DNA from: Collinsella sp.
Lineage (GTDB): Bacteria > Actinomycetota > Coriobacteriia > Coriobacteriales > Coriobacteriaceae
Assembly (NCBI GenBank): GCA_019414265.1
Contig: DXMJ01000009.1
Location: 1 to 64,000, forward strand
Direction of reading: 5' to 3'
Length of the DNA stretch: 64,000 bases
How positions within the stretch are numbered: the first letter of the stretch is position 1; the number at the start of each line of letters is the position of its first letter. This document shows, piece by piece, positions 8,365 through 16,389 of this stretch. The notes under the pieces are model-generated. The model saw only the letters and a list, made by a program, of their open reading frames with translations. It did not search any database and had not been told where the DNA came from. The translations under genes were made by a program, and so were the position numbers.

Positions 8365-8431
8365 CGCATGGCAATCAGCACTAGCGGAAATGCTTGCTGC
8401 CCTTACCAAGAGGAGTGCTGATTGCCATGCG
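8365..8431. repeat. 18-bp perfect inverted repeat, 31-nt loop
   Basis: The arms CGCATGGCAATCAGCACT (8365-8382) and its exact complement (8414-8431) lie between the TetR gene and the short minus-strand ORF at 8482-8565. A transcript from the promoter at 8608-8636 would fold it into a long hairpin about 170 nt from its 5' end. Possible roles are convergent terminator, sRNA fold or a small mobile remnant. Confidence 0.7.
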
Positions 8432-8481
8432 TTGATGCTCCCGCAGACAATTCCGTCAGCCACCGCTTGCATCCATTTTGG

Positions 8482-8565
8482 CTAGCTCTGCATACCGAAC
8501 ATGGCGTTGAAGAGCGTGTTCTGCTCCGGGGTGAGCTGTGCAATGACGTTTTTATCGTTCTGCAT
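8482..8565 (-). CDS. Possible 27-residue small protein
   Basis: ATG 8565 has AAGGGG four to five bases upstream, and a well-formed promoter (8636-8608) lies 43 bp further on, so the region is probably transcribed. The peptide starts MQNDKNVIAQLTPEQ and ends FNAMFGMQS: polar, no membrane segment, no recognised family. It could be a real small protein, a leader peptide for the hairpin downstream (8431-8365), or chance within a small RNA. Confidence 0.4.
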   Translation of the reverse strand: MQNDKNVIAQLTPEQNTLFNAMFGMQS

Positions 8566-8607
8566 TGGGCCCCTTCGCTGGCGTCTCGTGCAATCGAATG
8601 TAGCGCG

Positions 8608-8636
8608 AGTATATGAATAGGGGCGCATTCCCTCAA
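8608..8636 (-). promoter_or_regulatory. Sigma-70-type promoter, minus strand
   Basis: TTGAGG (8636-8631), a 17-bp spacer, then TATACT (8613-8608), read on the minus strand. The predicted start is near 8600, giving a leader of about 35 nt before the small ORF at 8565. Confidence 0.65.
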
Positions 8637-8736
8637 GCGCCGTATAGAACAATTTTTAAACGCAGAAAAATAACTGAAAACAAATTAATCCGCGTTAAAA
8701 TGTTGTCAAACAGAAGTTCATGAGGGAAGGTTGCGT

Positions 8737-10026
8737 ATGCGTCGCAAGGCAGACGAGCTCCTTAGGGAATGGCGAGACAGGGCTGATAGAAAACCTTTGC
8801 TGGTCAAAGGCGTGCGCCAGTGTGGCAAGACCTATCTGCTCAGAACGTACGCCCAGGATCTTTTCGAATCGGTTGTCTACGTTAATCTTGAGAACGACCG
8901 GTCGGCGCGAGCGGATTTTTCGGGCGGTCTTGACCCTCATTCGATTGTGCGCGCGATCGAGGCTCGTACGGGACAGCGTATCGTGCCTGGCAAAACCTTA
9001 CTGTTCATTGACGAGATCCAGGCATGCGAGGAAGCGCTCACTTCCCTTAAATACTTTTGCGAAGATGCTCCCGAGTATTACGTTGCGGCTGCTGGGTCGC
9101 TTCTTGGGGTTGCCATTAACCATCAGTCGTATTCGTTCCCCGTCGGAAAGACCGACTTGATCGAGATGACTCCACTCGATTTCGAGGAGTTTCTCTGGGC
9201 GATGGGGCACGATCAGCTGGTCGACGAGATACGCTCGTCATTCGAGTTAATGGGTCCTCTTGCGCCAAGCCTTCATGAAAAGGCGCTTGGGCTCTATCGG
9301 CAGTATCTTGTTGTTGGCGGAATGCCCGAGGCGGTCCAAACGTACATCGATGATCAGTCAATCATTGATGTGGCCGAAAAGCATCGGATTATTCTCGACG
9401 GATACTCCGCCGACACTAATAAATATGCTGATGAACGCTTGAGTGCAAAGACGCGTGCGTGCTTCAATTCCATTCCACAGCAGCTTGCCAAAGAGAATCG
9501 TAAATTTCAATACAAGGTAGTGCGAGCGGGGGGCAATGCGTCTCTCTTTGGAGATGCTCTCGATTGGCTTGTATTGTCGGGTACGGTGGCGCGCTGCAGC
9601 CTAGTCGGGCAGATCGAAAGCCCCTTAGAGGCCTTCGTTAACCCTTCTGCTTTTAAAATCTATCAGGCGGATACAGGGCTGCTGGTCTCCAAGGCCGGTG
9701 CTCAACGCGCCGATATTCTTGCCGGTATCGGCGGCACATTCATGGGTGCACTTACCGAAAACTACGTTGCCCAACAGCTTTCAGCCATGGGTTATCCACT
9801 GCATTATTGGGCGCGAGATAATCGTGCGGAAATCGACTTTGTAGTAGAGAAGCAGGGATGCTTGTCTGCGATTGAAGTCAAGGCGGGGGAGAACACAAGA
9901 TCTCGAAGTCTGTCCTCACTTAAAAAGACCCATCCGGGCGTGCGCCTTATCAGGCTATCGACTAAGCCCTTTGGAATGAATGATGGGCTTATGTCTGTTC
10001 CGCTTTATGCGGCATTTTGTCTATAG
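8737..10026 (+). CDS. AAA_14/DUF4143 ATP-binding protein
   Basis: 429 residues. The N-terminal AAA_14 domain has Walker A GVRQCGKT (25-32) and Walker B LLFIDEIQ (D92, E93). The C-terminal DUF4143 region contains a nuclease-like pattern, AEIDFVVE then AIEVKAG (about 364-383). ATG 8737 is chosen because AGGGAAGG lies six bases upstream; TTG 8731 is possible but too close to that site. The family is widespread in anaerobes, often in many copies, and its role is not established. The gene is more AT-rich than the housekeeping genes nearby, consistent with an accessory origin. It stands alone between convergent and divergent units. Confidence 0.85.
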   Translation: MRRKADELLREWRDRADRKPLLVKGVRQCGKTYLLRTYAQDLFESVVYVNLENDRSARADFSGGLDPHSIVRAIEARTGQRIVPGKTLLFIDEIQACEEALTSLKYFCEDAPEYYVAAAGSLLGVAINHQSYSFPVGKTDLIEMTPLDFEEFLWAMGHDQLVDEIRSSFELMGPLAPSLHEKALGLYRQYLVVGGMPEAVQTYIDDQSIIDVAEKHRIILDGYSADTNKYADERLSAKTRACFNSIPQQLAKENRKFQYKVVRAGGNASLFGDALDWLVLSGTVARCSLVGQIESPLEAFVNPSAFKIYQADTGLLVSKAGAQRADILAGIGGTFMGALTENYVAQQLSAMGYPLHYWARDNRAEIDFVVEKQGCLSAIEVKAGENTRSRSLSSLKKTHPGVRLIRLSTKPFGMNDGLMSVPLYAAFCL

Positions 10027-10048
10027 GGATGATGCTGGTGTAATGCAT

Positions 10049-10086
10049 GGGGCCCGGGGCGCAGCGTTTACTGCGCTCCGGGCCCC
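10049..10086. terminator. GC-rich hairpin between convergent genes
   Basis: A 16-bp stem (GGGGCCCGGGGCGCAG with its complement, one G-T pair) and a CGTTTA loop lie between the ATPase gene and the topoisomerase A gene. There is no clean T-tract, so it may act with processing or as a weak bidirectional stop. Confidence 0.55.
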
Positions 10087-10125
10087 GCTGCTTTGTAAAA
10101 CCATGACGGTTTAGTCGCCGTTGTT

Positions 10126-12366
10126 TTAGTCAAACAAACTCGGCATGTCATTTTCCTTCATGAGGGCGCCGGCGGAGGGCAGGCTCTGCGCGGTGAACTT
10201 CTCGGCCGAGACGCCGGCGCCAAGGATTTCCTCGGTCGTGCCGACGGTGGTGACCGAGCGGCCCTTCTTGGCCGTAAAGGCCTGGACGCCCTGCGTGTTG
10301 GTGGTCGTCTTGGTCTTGAGCAGCGACGTGTTGAAGTTCATCAGGCGGTAGTCGCTCGAGACCAGCGCGAGGTCGCGGTCCTCCTTGAGCACCTGCGCAT
10401 ACAGCAGCTTGCTGCCGCCGTAGATGGCGTTCTTAAGGCGCTTGCGGTTGGTCTTGGTAGCGTATCCAGAAAGCGCGACACGCACCACGCGGCCGTTCCC
10501 AAAGACGAACAGCACGTCGGCCTTGTAGTCCTCGGGGTCGATGACCCAGATGACGCTCTCGTCGGGTTCCATCTCAAGATCGGTCGGAAGGTACGAGCCC
10601 AGCTGGGCCGACTTGGTGTCCTCAAACGCCGCGACCTTGCACTTGTACACCTGGCTCTTGTTGGTAAAGACCAGCAGCTCGTGGGTGTTGGAGGACGGGA
10701 ACTCGATAAAGGGTTTGTCGCCGTCCTTGTACTTGAGCGTGGTCGCCTTCTTGAGCACGCGGTCCGTCATCTTCTTTAGGTAGCCATCGCGCGAGAGCAT
10801 GATGGTGACCGGGTACTCCTCGACCTCGGGCTCCAAGCTTACCTCGATAACCTCATGGGGCTCGATCCTGCCCGTGCGGCGCGGCATCACGTACTTCTTG
10901 TTGACCGCTGCTAGCTCGTCGCTGATGACCTTCTTGATGTTCTCCTCGCTGGAGAGGATCTCCTCAAGCTCGGCAATCTCGCCCTCGAGCTTGGCGATGT
11001 CCTTGGTGCGGTTGAGGATGTACTCCTCGTTGATGTTGCGGAGCTTAAGCTCGGCGACAAACTCGGCCTGGGTCTCGTCGATGTCGAAACCCTTCATAAG
11101 GTTGGGTACAACCTCTGCCTCGAGCTTAGTGCCGCGGATGATGGCGATGGCCTTGTCGATGTCGAGCAGAATTGCCTCAAGGCCGTGCAGCAGGTGCAGG
11201 CGCTCGGACTTTTTGCCCAGGTCAAAGTTAATGCGGCGACGCGTGGACGCAATACGCCACTTGACCCACTCGTGCAGAATCTGGCGCACGCCCATAACAC
11301 GGGGATAGCCGTCGACGAGCACGTTGAAGTTGCACGAGAACGAATCCTGCAGCGTGGTCGAGCGATAGAGCTTGGCCATGAGCTTGTCGGGGTCGACGCC
11401 GCGCTTAAGGTCGATGGCGATGCGCAGACCCGAAAGGTCGGTCTCGTCGCGGATGTCGGCGATCTCCTTGACCTTGCCCTCCTTGGAGAGCTTGACGATG
11501 CGTTCGATGATGACATCGGTCTTGGTGGTGTAGGGGATCTCGTACACCTCGATGATGCGCTCTTCGGGAATCCAGCGCCAGCGGGAGCGAATCTGGAAGC
11601 TGCCAAGACCGGTCTCGATGATCTTCTCCATCTCCTCGCGGCGGTAGATAATCTCGCCGCCGGTCGAGAAATCGGGCATGGGCATGTACTCGAGCAGGTC
11701 GCAGTCGGGGTCCTTCAGGTAGTGCATCGTGGCGGTGCAGACCTCGTTGAGGTTGAAGCCGCAGATATCGGACGCCATAGCGACGCCGATGCCCTTGTTG
11801 GCCGAGACGAGGATGTTGGGGAACGTGGTGGGCAGCAGACGCGGCTCCTTCATGGCACCGTCGTAGCTGTCAACGAAGTCGACCGGGTCCTTGTCGATGT
11901 CTTTGAAGATCTCGGCGCTGATGGGGGAGAGCTTGGCCTCGGTATAACGCGAGGCGGCGTAGCTCAGGTCGCCCGAATAGTACTTGCCAAAGTTGCCCTT
12001 CGACTCCACGAAAGGAGCAAGCAGCGCCTCGTTGCCCGTGGCCAGGCGCACCATCGTCTCGTAGATGGCGGCGTCGCCGTGTGGGTTGAGCTTCATGGTC
12101 TGGCCCACGATGTTGGCGCTCTTTTGGCGCTCGCCCTTGAGCAGGCCCATCTTGTACATAGTGTAGAGCAGCTTGCGGTGCGAGGGCTTAAAGCCGTCGA
12201 TCTCGGGGAATGCACGCGAGACGTTGACGCTCATAGCGTAGGGCATGTAGTTGACCTCGAGCGTCTGCGTAATCGGCTGGTCGGTGACCTCGGAGTGCAG
12301 GCCGATGACGTTCTCGGCGTTGACCTGCTTTTTCTTGGGCTGGTTCTTCGTCTTCTTCTTTGCCAC
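10126..12366 (-). CDS. Type IIA DNA topoisomerase, subunit A (ParC/GyrA-like)
   Basis: 746 residues starting at GTG 12366 (AGAGG five bases upstream). It cuts and reseals DNA using the tyrosine in AASRY (Y141). The N-terminal tower region begins after a lysine-rich 15-residue tail, and the C-terminal part (about 500-720) has the repeated blades of a GyrA-like DNA-wrapping domain (VTIMLSRDGYLKKM, LLVFTNKSQVYKCK, DVLFVFGNGRVVRV). No GyrA box was recognised, which favours a decatenase (topoisomerase IV) role. It lies 45 bp behind its subunit B in one operon. The sequence is divergent from standard GyrA/ParC, so I give no firm gene symbol. Confidence 0.85.
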   Translation of the reverse strand: MAKKKTKNQPKKKQVNAENVIGLHSEVTDQPITQTLEVNYMPYAMSVNVSRAFPEIDGFKPSHRKLLYTMYKMGLLKGERQKSANIVGQTMKLNPHGDAAIYETMVRLATGNEALLAPFVESKGNFGKYYSGDLSYAASRYTEAKLSPISAEIFKDIDKDPVDFVDSYDGAMKEPRLLPTTFPNILVSANKGIGVAMASDICGFNLNEVCTATMHYLKDPDCDLLEYMPMPDFSTGGEIIYRREEMEKIIETGLGSFQIRSRWRWIPEERIIEVYEIPYTTKTDVIIERIVKLSKEGKVKEIADIRDETDLSGLRIAIDLKRGVDPDKLMAKLYRSTTLQDSFSCNFNVLVDGYPRVMGVRQILHEWVKWRIASTRRRINFDLGKKSERLHLLHGLEAILLDIDKAIAIIRGTKLEAEVVPNLMKGFDIDETQAEFVAELKLRNINEEYILNRTKDIAKLEGEIAELEEILSSEENIKKVISDELAAVNKKYVMPRRTGRIEPHEVIEVSLEPEVEEYPVTIMLSRDGYLKKMTDRVLKKATTLKYKDGDKPFIEFPSSNTHELLVFTNKSQVYKCKVAAFEDTKSAQLGSYLPTDLEMEPDESVIWVIDPEDYKADVLFVFGNGRVVRVALSGYATKTNRKRLKNAIYGGSKLLYAQVLKEDRDLALVSSDYRLMNFNTSLLKTKTTTNTQGVQAFTAKKGRSVTTVGTTEEILGAGVSAEKFTAQSLPSAGALMKENDMPSLFD

Positions 12367-12411
12367 GATTTCCTCTTGAACTTCTTATGGGCCGTCGTTA
12401 TCGATTTGCTG

Positions 12412-14409
12412 CTACTGCAGGTCCAGCTGGTCCAGGTATTCCTTGCCGTGCTCGGAGATGTGACGCTTGCGGCCCGTCTCGTCGTTGCCCAGCAACAGGT
12501 TGAACATGGTCTCCATCTTGGTGACGTCCTCGGGTTCTACCTTGATCAGGCGGCGCGTCTCGGGGTTCATGGTGGTGAGCCACATCATGTCCGGATCGTT
12601 CTCACCAAGACCCTTGGAGCGGTTGATCGAGCACTTCTGGTCGCCAATCTCCTTGAGGATGCCGTTCTTCTCGAGCTCGGTGTAGGCAAAGTAGGTCTTC
12701 TCTTTGCAGTTGATCTCGTAGAGCGGCGACTCGGCGATATACACGTAGCCCTCGTCGATAAGCGTGGGCACCAGGCGATAGAGCATGGTGAGCACAAGCG
12801 TGCGGATGTGATAACCGTCGACGTCGGCGTCCGTACAGATGATGACCTTGTTCCAGTTGAGGTTGTCCAGGTCAAAGGCGCCAAGGTTCTTGATGCGCTT
12901 GTCCTTGATCTCCACACCGCAGCCCAGCACGCGCATGAGGTCCATGATGATGTCGGACTTAAAGATGCGCGGGTAGTCCTCTTTCAGACAGTTGAGGATC
13001 TTGCCTCGGACGGGCATAACACCCTGGAACTCGGCATCGCGCGAGGTGCGGATGGCGCCTGCTGCCGAGTCGCCCTCTACGATGTAGATCTCGCGACGGC
13101 TCTTGTCCTTGGAGCGGCAGTCGATGAACTTCTGCACGCGGTTGGCCATGTCGGTCTTCTGCTGCAGATTGGTCTTGATGCTCTGGCGCGTCTTCTCGGC
13201 GTTCTCGCGCGAGCGCTTGTTGATGAGCACCTGCTCCATGATCTTGTTGGCGGCGTCTTTGTTCTCGATCAGATAGGTCGAGAGGCGCTCCTTAAAGAAT
13301 GCCGTCATCGCCTGCTGGATAAAGCGGTTATTGATGGCCTTCTTAGTCTGGTTTTCGTAGGACGTCTGGGTGGAGAAGCAGTTGGTCACCAGCACCAGAC
13401 AGTCCTGGACGTCCTGCCACTTAATGCCGCTCTCGTTTTTGTTGTACTTGCCCTGTTGCTTGATGTAGGCATCGATGGCGCTGGTCAGAGCACTACGGGC
13501 GGCCTTTTCGGGCGAACCGCCGTTCTCGAGCCATGACGAGTTGTGGTAGTACTCCTGCATCATGAAGGTGCGCGAGAAGCACATGCACGCGGTGATCTTG
13601 ACGTTGTAATCGGGCAGGTCCTCGCGGTCGCGACCGCGACGGTCAGCCTCGATAAAGAAGGGCTCGGTAAGGTAGTCGGTACCGACCTTCTCGAGCACGT
13701 AGTCCTCGATGCCCTTGGGATAGCAAAAATCCTCTTCGGAAAACTCGCCATCGTCGCCCTCAATGCGCAGGCGGAAGGTCACGTTGGCGTTGACCACGGC
13801 CTGGCGGCGCATGGTCTCGCGATACCAGTCGTGGGGAATGCTGATCGAGGTAAAGACCTCAAGATCGGGGCGCCACTTGATGGTGGTGCCGGTGCGGTCC
13901 TCGTCGCTGGGCTCGATCTCAAGCGCTTTCTTTTTGGCGCCAACGACCTTGCCTTTCTTAAAGTGCAGGGAGTACTTGTTGCCGTCGCGCCAAACCGTGA
14001 CGTCCATGTACTCGGATGCGTACTGGGTCGCGCACGAGCCCAGGCCGTTGGTACCGAGCGAGAAGTCGTAGTCGCCGCCCTGGTTGTTGTTGTATTTGCC
14101 ACCTGCGTAGAGCTCGCAAAAGACGAGCTCCCAGTTAAAGCGCTTCTCGGAGGGGTTCCAGTCGAGCGGGCAGCCGCGGCCGTTGTCCTCTACCTGAATG
14201 GAACCATCGCGAAAGGCGGTAAGGGTGATGAGCTTGCCGTAGCCCTGGCGCGCCTCGTCAACGGCGTTGGACAGGATCTCGAAGGCGGCATGCGCGCAGC
14301 CGTCGAGTCCGTCCGAGCCAAAGATAACGGCGGGGCGCAGGCGTACGCGCTCCTCGTCCTTGAGCTGACGAATACTGTCGTTACCATAGTTTGCGGTGTT
14401 TTTTGCCAT
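12412..14409 (-). CDS. Type IIA DNA topoisomerase, subunit B (ParE/GyrB-like, divergent)
   Basis: 665 residues. The GHKL ATPase domain shows EILSNAVDEAR, DNGRGCP and GTNGLGSC where typical ParE has GLHGVG. The Toprim domain reads YIVEGDSAAGA (usually EGDSAGGS) and CTDADVDGYHIRTL. It would capture and hydrolyse ATP to drive strand passage with the A subunit downstream. Start MAKNTAN at 14409 is chosen because it fits the family, although its ribosome site (GAGAG) is weak; an in-frame ATG at 14448 is the alternative. The unusual motifs mark a diverged second topoisomerase rather than the gyrase usually found near dnaA. Confidence 0.83.
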   Translation of the reverse strand: MAKNTANYGNDSIRQLKDEERVRLRPAVIFGSDGLDGCAHAAFEILSNAVDEARQGYGKLITLTAFRDGSIQVEDNGRGCPLDWNPSEKRFNWELVFCELYAGGKYNNNQGGDYDFSLGTNGLGSCATQYASEYMDVTVWRDGNKYSLHFKKGKVVGAKKKALEIEPSDEDRTGTTIKWRPDLEVFTSISIPHDWYRETMRRQAVVNANVTFRLRIEGDDGEFSEEDFCYPKGIEDYVLEKVGTDYLTEPFFIEADRRGRDREDLPDYNVKITACMCFSRTFMMQEYYHNSSWLENGGSPEKAARSALTSAIDAYIKQQGKYNKNESGIKWQDVQDCLVLVTNCFSTQTSYENQTKKAINNRFIQQAMTAFFKERLSTYLIENKDAANKIMEQVLINKRSRENAEKTRQSIKTNLQQKTDMANRVQKFIDCRSKDKSRREIYIVEGDSAAGAIRTSRDAEFQGVMPVRGKILNCLKEDYPRIFKSDIIMDLMRVLGCGVEIKDKRIKNLGAFDLDNLNWNKVIICTDADVDGYHIRTLVLTMLYRLVPTLIDEGYVYIAESPLYEINCKEKTYFAYTELEKNGILKEIGDQKCSINRSKGLGENDPDMMWLTTMNPETRRLIKVEPEDVTKMETMFNLLLGNDETGRKRHISEHGKEYLDQLDLQ

Positions 14410-14643
14410 GCTCGCTCTCTCGATGCTCCTTTGCTGCGTTGTAGTCATATAGATAGTCAAGGTAGCATAGCCCGGGCCTCGGACGATTCCAACTAACACG
14501 AATTCCATCGAACGCGCGTTCGGAGTCGGTGACCTTTAGCTTCTGCGGTCATTCCCTGCGCGGCGTGGTGCTCGTGTTAAAACCGTGGCTTATCGGCTGG
14601 TAGAATTGCCGCATCAAGACTGCATGTTGTTTGAGGGGGCGCA

Positions 14644-15204
14644 ATGACTGAGAAAGAGAAGATGGAGCGCGGGGAGTGGCATGATGCCAACTTTGACGAG
14701 GAGCTCCTGGCGCAACGCGCAAAGGCGGAGGCGCTCTGCTATGACTTTAATATGGCAAAACCCGGAAGCGACGCGCAGCTTGACGCTTTGAAATCCTTGC
14801 TCGATACCGATCTTCCGCAAGGGCTGACGGTCCTTTCGCCTGCCTACTTTGACTACGGGAGCAAGACGAGCTTTGGTGAGGGCTGCTTTGTAAACCATGG
14901 CTGCTACTTTATGGACGGCGGCTCTATCACCTTTGGTGGCAACGTGTTTATCGGGCCGTTTTGCGGCTTCTACACCGCTTCGCACCCCCTAAAGGCAAAG
15001 GACCGCAACTTGGGTCTCGAGAAGGCTCTGCCTATTGTTGTAGGCGATAACTGCTGGTTTGGCGCGAACGTATCCGTGTTGCAGGGGGTTACCATCGGCA
15101 GCGGTTGCGTAATTGCCGCGGGCAGCGTCGTGACGGAAGACCTTCCGGACAACGTGGTGGCGGCAGGCGTTCCCGCGGTCGTCAAGAAGATCATCGAACA
15201 ATAA
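14644..15204 (+). CDS. Maltose/galactoside O-acetyltransferase family protein
   Basis: 186 residues, left-handed beta-helix (hexapeptide repeat) acyltransferase. The N-terminal Mac domain (MERGEWHDANFDEELLAQR) is followed by hexapeptide repeats (YFDYGSKTSFGEGCFVNHG to VIAAGSVVTEDLPDNVVAAGVPA). The catalytic histidine is in TASHPL (about residue 119). It would transfer acetyl from acetyl-CoA to a sugar hydroxyl; the exact sugar cannot be read from the sequence. GAGGGGG lies four bases before ATG. It is monocistronic and divergent from the topoisomerase operon. Confidence 0.9.
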   Translation: MTEKEKMERGEWHDANFDEELLAQRAKAEALCYDFNMAKPGSDAQLDALKSLLDTDLPQGLTVLSPAYFDYGSKTSFGEGCFVNHGCYFMDGGSITFGGNVFIGPFCGFYTASHPLKAKDRNLGLEKALPIVVGDNCWFGANVSVLQGVTIGSGCVIAAGSVVTEDLPDNVVAAGVPAVVKKIIEQ

Positions 15205-15384
15205 CGGAGCTATTAAACGATGGGGCACGCATGGTTCCGGCAAATCCGGTTATTGGCGTGCGCGTTGGCCATGCTGATAAGTTCCACTTACTCGGGTCCT
15301 TCCGACTCGGTTTTGTCCGAGTAAGATTGAATAGCGAATCGAAATTGTTATGTCCACATGGCGATGGCGGACATGGTTTCCATA

Positions 15385-15451
15385 ATGACAGATATAGTTG
15401 ACATCTTGTGAAGGATGCAATATATTTCTGTCATGTTGCAACGGATATCTG
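15385..15451 (+). promoter_or_regulatory. Promoter with operator-like repeats for the XRE gene
   Basis: Near-consensus promoter: TTGACA (15398-15403), 17-bp spacer, TATATT (15421-15426). ATGACAGA upstream is mirrored by TCTGTCAT just past the -10, and ACAGATAT is mirrored by ATATCTGT near 15444. These inverted elements flank the promoter and suggest autoregulation by the XRE protein encoded next. A separate 9-bp inverted repeat (CTTACTCGG/CCGAGTAAG) lies at 15287-15325. Confidence 0.65.
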
Positions 15452-15474
15452 TCCATTACTACGAAAGGAACTCC

Positions 15475-15705
15475 ATGCCGGGCAAAAGGAACCTACGCAT
15501 GAAGGCGGCGCGCGCGGCGGTTGGCCTTTCGCAAGCTGACTTGGCCGAGGCCGTGGGCGTTACGCGCCAGACCATCGGCCTTATCGAGGCGGGCGGCTAC
15601 AACCCCACGCTCAATTTGTGCGTGGCAATCTGTAAGGCGCTGCGCGTTACGTTGAACGACTTGTTTTGGGAAGACGAAACCGACGCCGACCCTAATGCTC
15701 TTTAG
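15475..15705 (+). CDS. Small XRE-family DNA-binding regulator
   Basis: 76 residues, nearly all one helix-turn-helix: MKAARAAVGLSQADLAEAVG and VTRQTIGLIEAGGYNPTL, then ALRVTLNDLFW. This is the short YozG/Cro-like form without a sensor domain. ATG 15475 has AAAGGA five bases upstream. It is followed nine bases later by a membrane-protein gene. Such XRE/membrane pairs are common in Gram-positive anaerobes, and the regulator probably controls this operon. Confidence 0.88.
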   Translation: MPGKRNLRMKAARAAVGLSQADLAEAVGVTRQTIGLIEAGGYNPTLNLCVAICKALRVTLNDLFWEDETDADPNAL

Positions 15706-15714
15706 GAGTTCACT

Positions 15715-16299
15715 ATGAAATATGAAGATCTGAAAATCGTGCAAAAGTGGCGTGAATATGCCGGCCCAAAGGATGAACGCCTGGAGGCTGAGAACGCGAA
15801 GATCTACAAGATTGGTTTCGTGCTGCTTTCGTTTGGCATGTTGATGATCTTTTTCTACCAGTTTATAGCTCGACAGGTTGCGTGGGTTCACAGCGACGCC
15901 AGTGAAATGCCGCATGGCTTTGCAACGCCGTTCGAGGCAGCCATGTATTTGTGGCTCATTCTCGTGATGTTGATTTGCGCAGGACTGCAAACGCGGAAGG
16001 GCTATGTCGATACCAATCGTTTTGGGCAAACCGAGCATCTACCTGTTGGATATTTCCTGCTTGTCAGCGGTCTTAGCGGCACCGCGTTCGCGCTTGTTAT
16101 TGCCGCAATGCGCTGTGTCGCTGAGGCGCAGATCGTACCGCTCGAAAGCGTCTTTTGGTTGGCGAACCTGGCCACGGGCGTGTTCTGCGGTGCGACGATT
16201 TTCGCGGCCACGTTTGCTGTCCTGTGCGCAACGTTTTTCACGGCGAAAAGACGCCGTGCCAAGCTCGAGGCAGAACTCGACTCCTCAGACGACATTTAA
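15715..16299 (+). CDS. Integral membrane protein of unknown function, partner of XRE regulator
   Basis: 194 residues with AGGAG before ATG. Four hydrophobic segments can be seen at about 32-53, 76-95, 114-135 and 145-170, with a charged N-terminal helix and a basic-then-acidic tail (KRRRAKLEAELDSSDDI). It resembles DUF3169/DUF6773-like membrane proteins that follow small XRE genes, but I assign no function. Cotranscription with 15475-15705 is likely, and a terminator follows directly. Confidence 0.75.
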   Translation: MKYEDLKIVQKWREYAGPKDERLEAENAKIYKIGFVLLSFGMLMIFFYQFIARQVAWVHSDASEMPHGFATPFEAAMYLWLILVMLICAGLQTRKGYVDTNRFGQTEHLPVGYFLLVSGLSGTAFALVIAAMRCVAEAQIVPLESVFWLANLATGVFCGATIFAATFAVLCATFFTAKRRRAKLEAELDSSDDI

Positions 16300-16304
16300 T
16301 GTGC

Positions 16305-16342
16305 AATGGGCTGGCTCTGGGTATCCAGAACCAGCCCATTTT
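16305..16342. terminator. Intrinsic terminator between convergent units
   Basis: A stem of 16 positions (AATGGGCTGGCTCTGG with its complement, one mismatch) and a GTAT loop. It follows the membrane-protein gene and faces the end of the surface-protein gene on the other strand; A and T runs at both sides would let it work in both directions. Confidence 0.8.
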
Positions 16343-16389
16343 GATGTTCGATGAGCCGATTCAGCGTCTCTCACAAAAGTAAGTAGGAG

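Noticed and set aside
8351..8485. 44-codon plus-strand ORF starting MNKKSAWQSALAEM
   Set aside because: No good ribosome site, and it runs through the inverted repeat and out of the TetR 3' region; more likely incidental.
11185..13536. A 783-codon plus-strand frame opposite the topoisomerase genes
   Set aside because: It is antisense to two well-supported genes, has biased Leu/Val/His/Asp composition typical of the reverse of GC-rich coding, and spans both genes and the gap between them.
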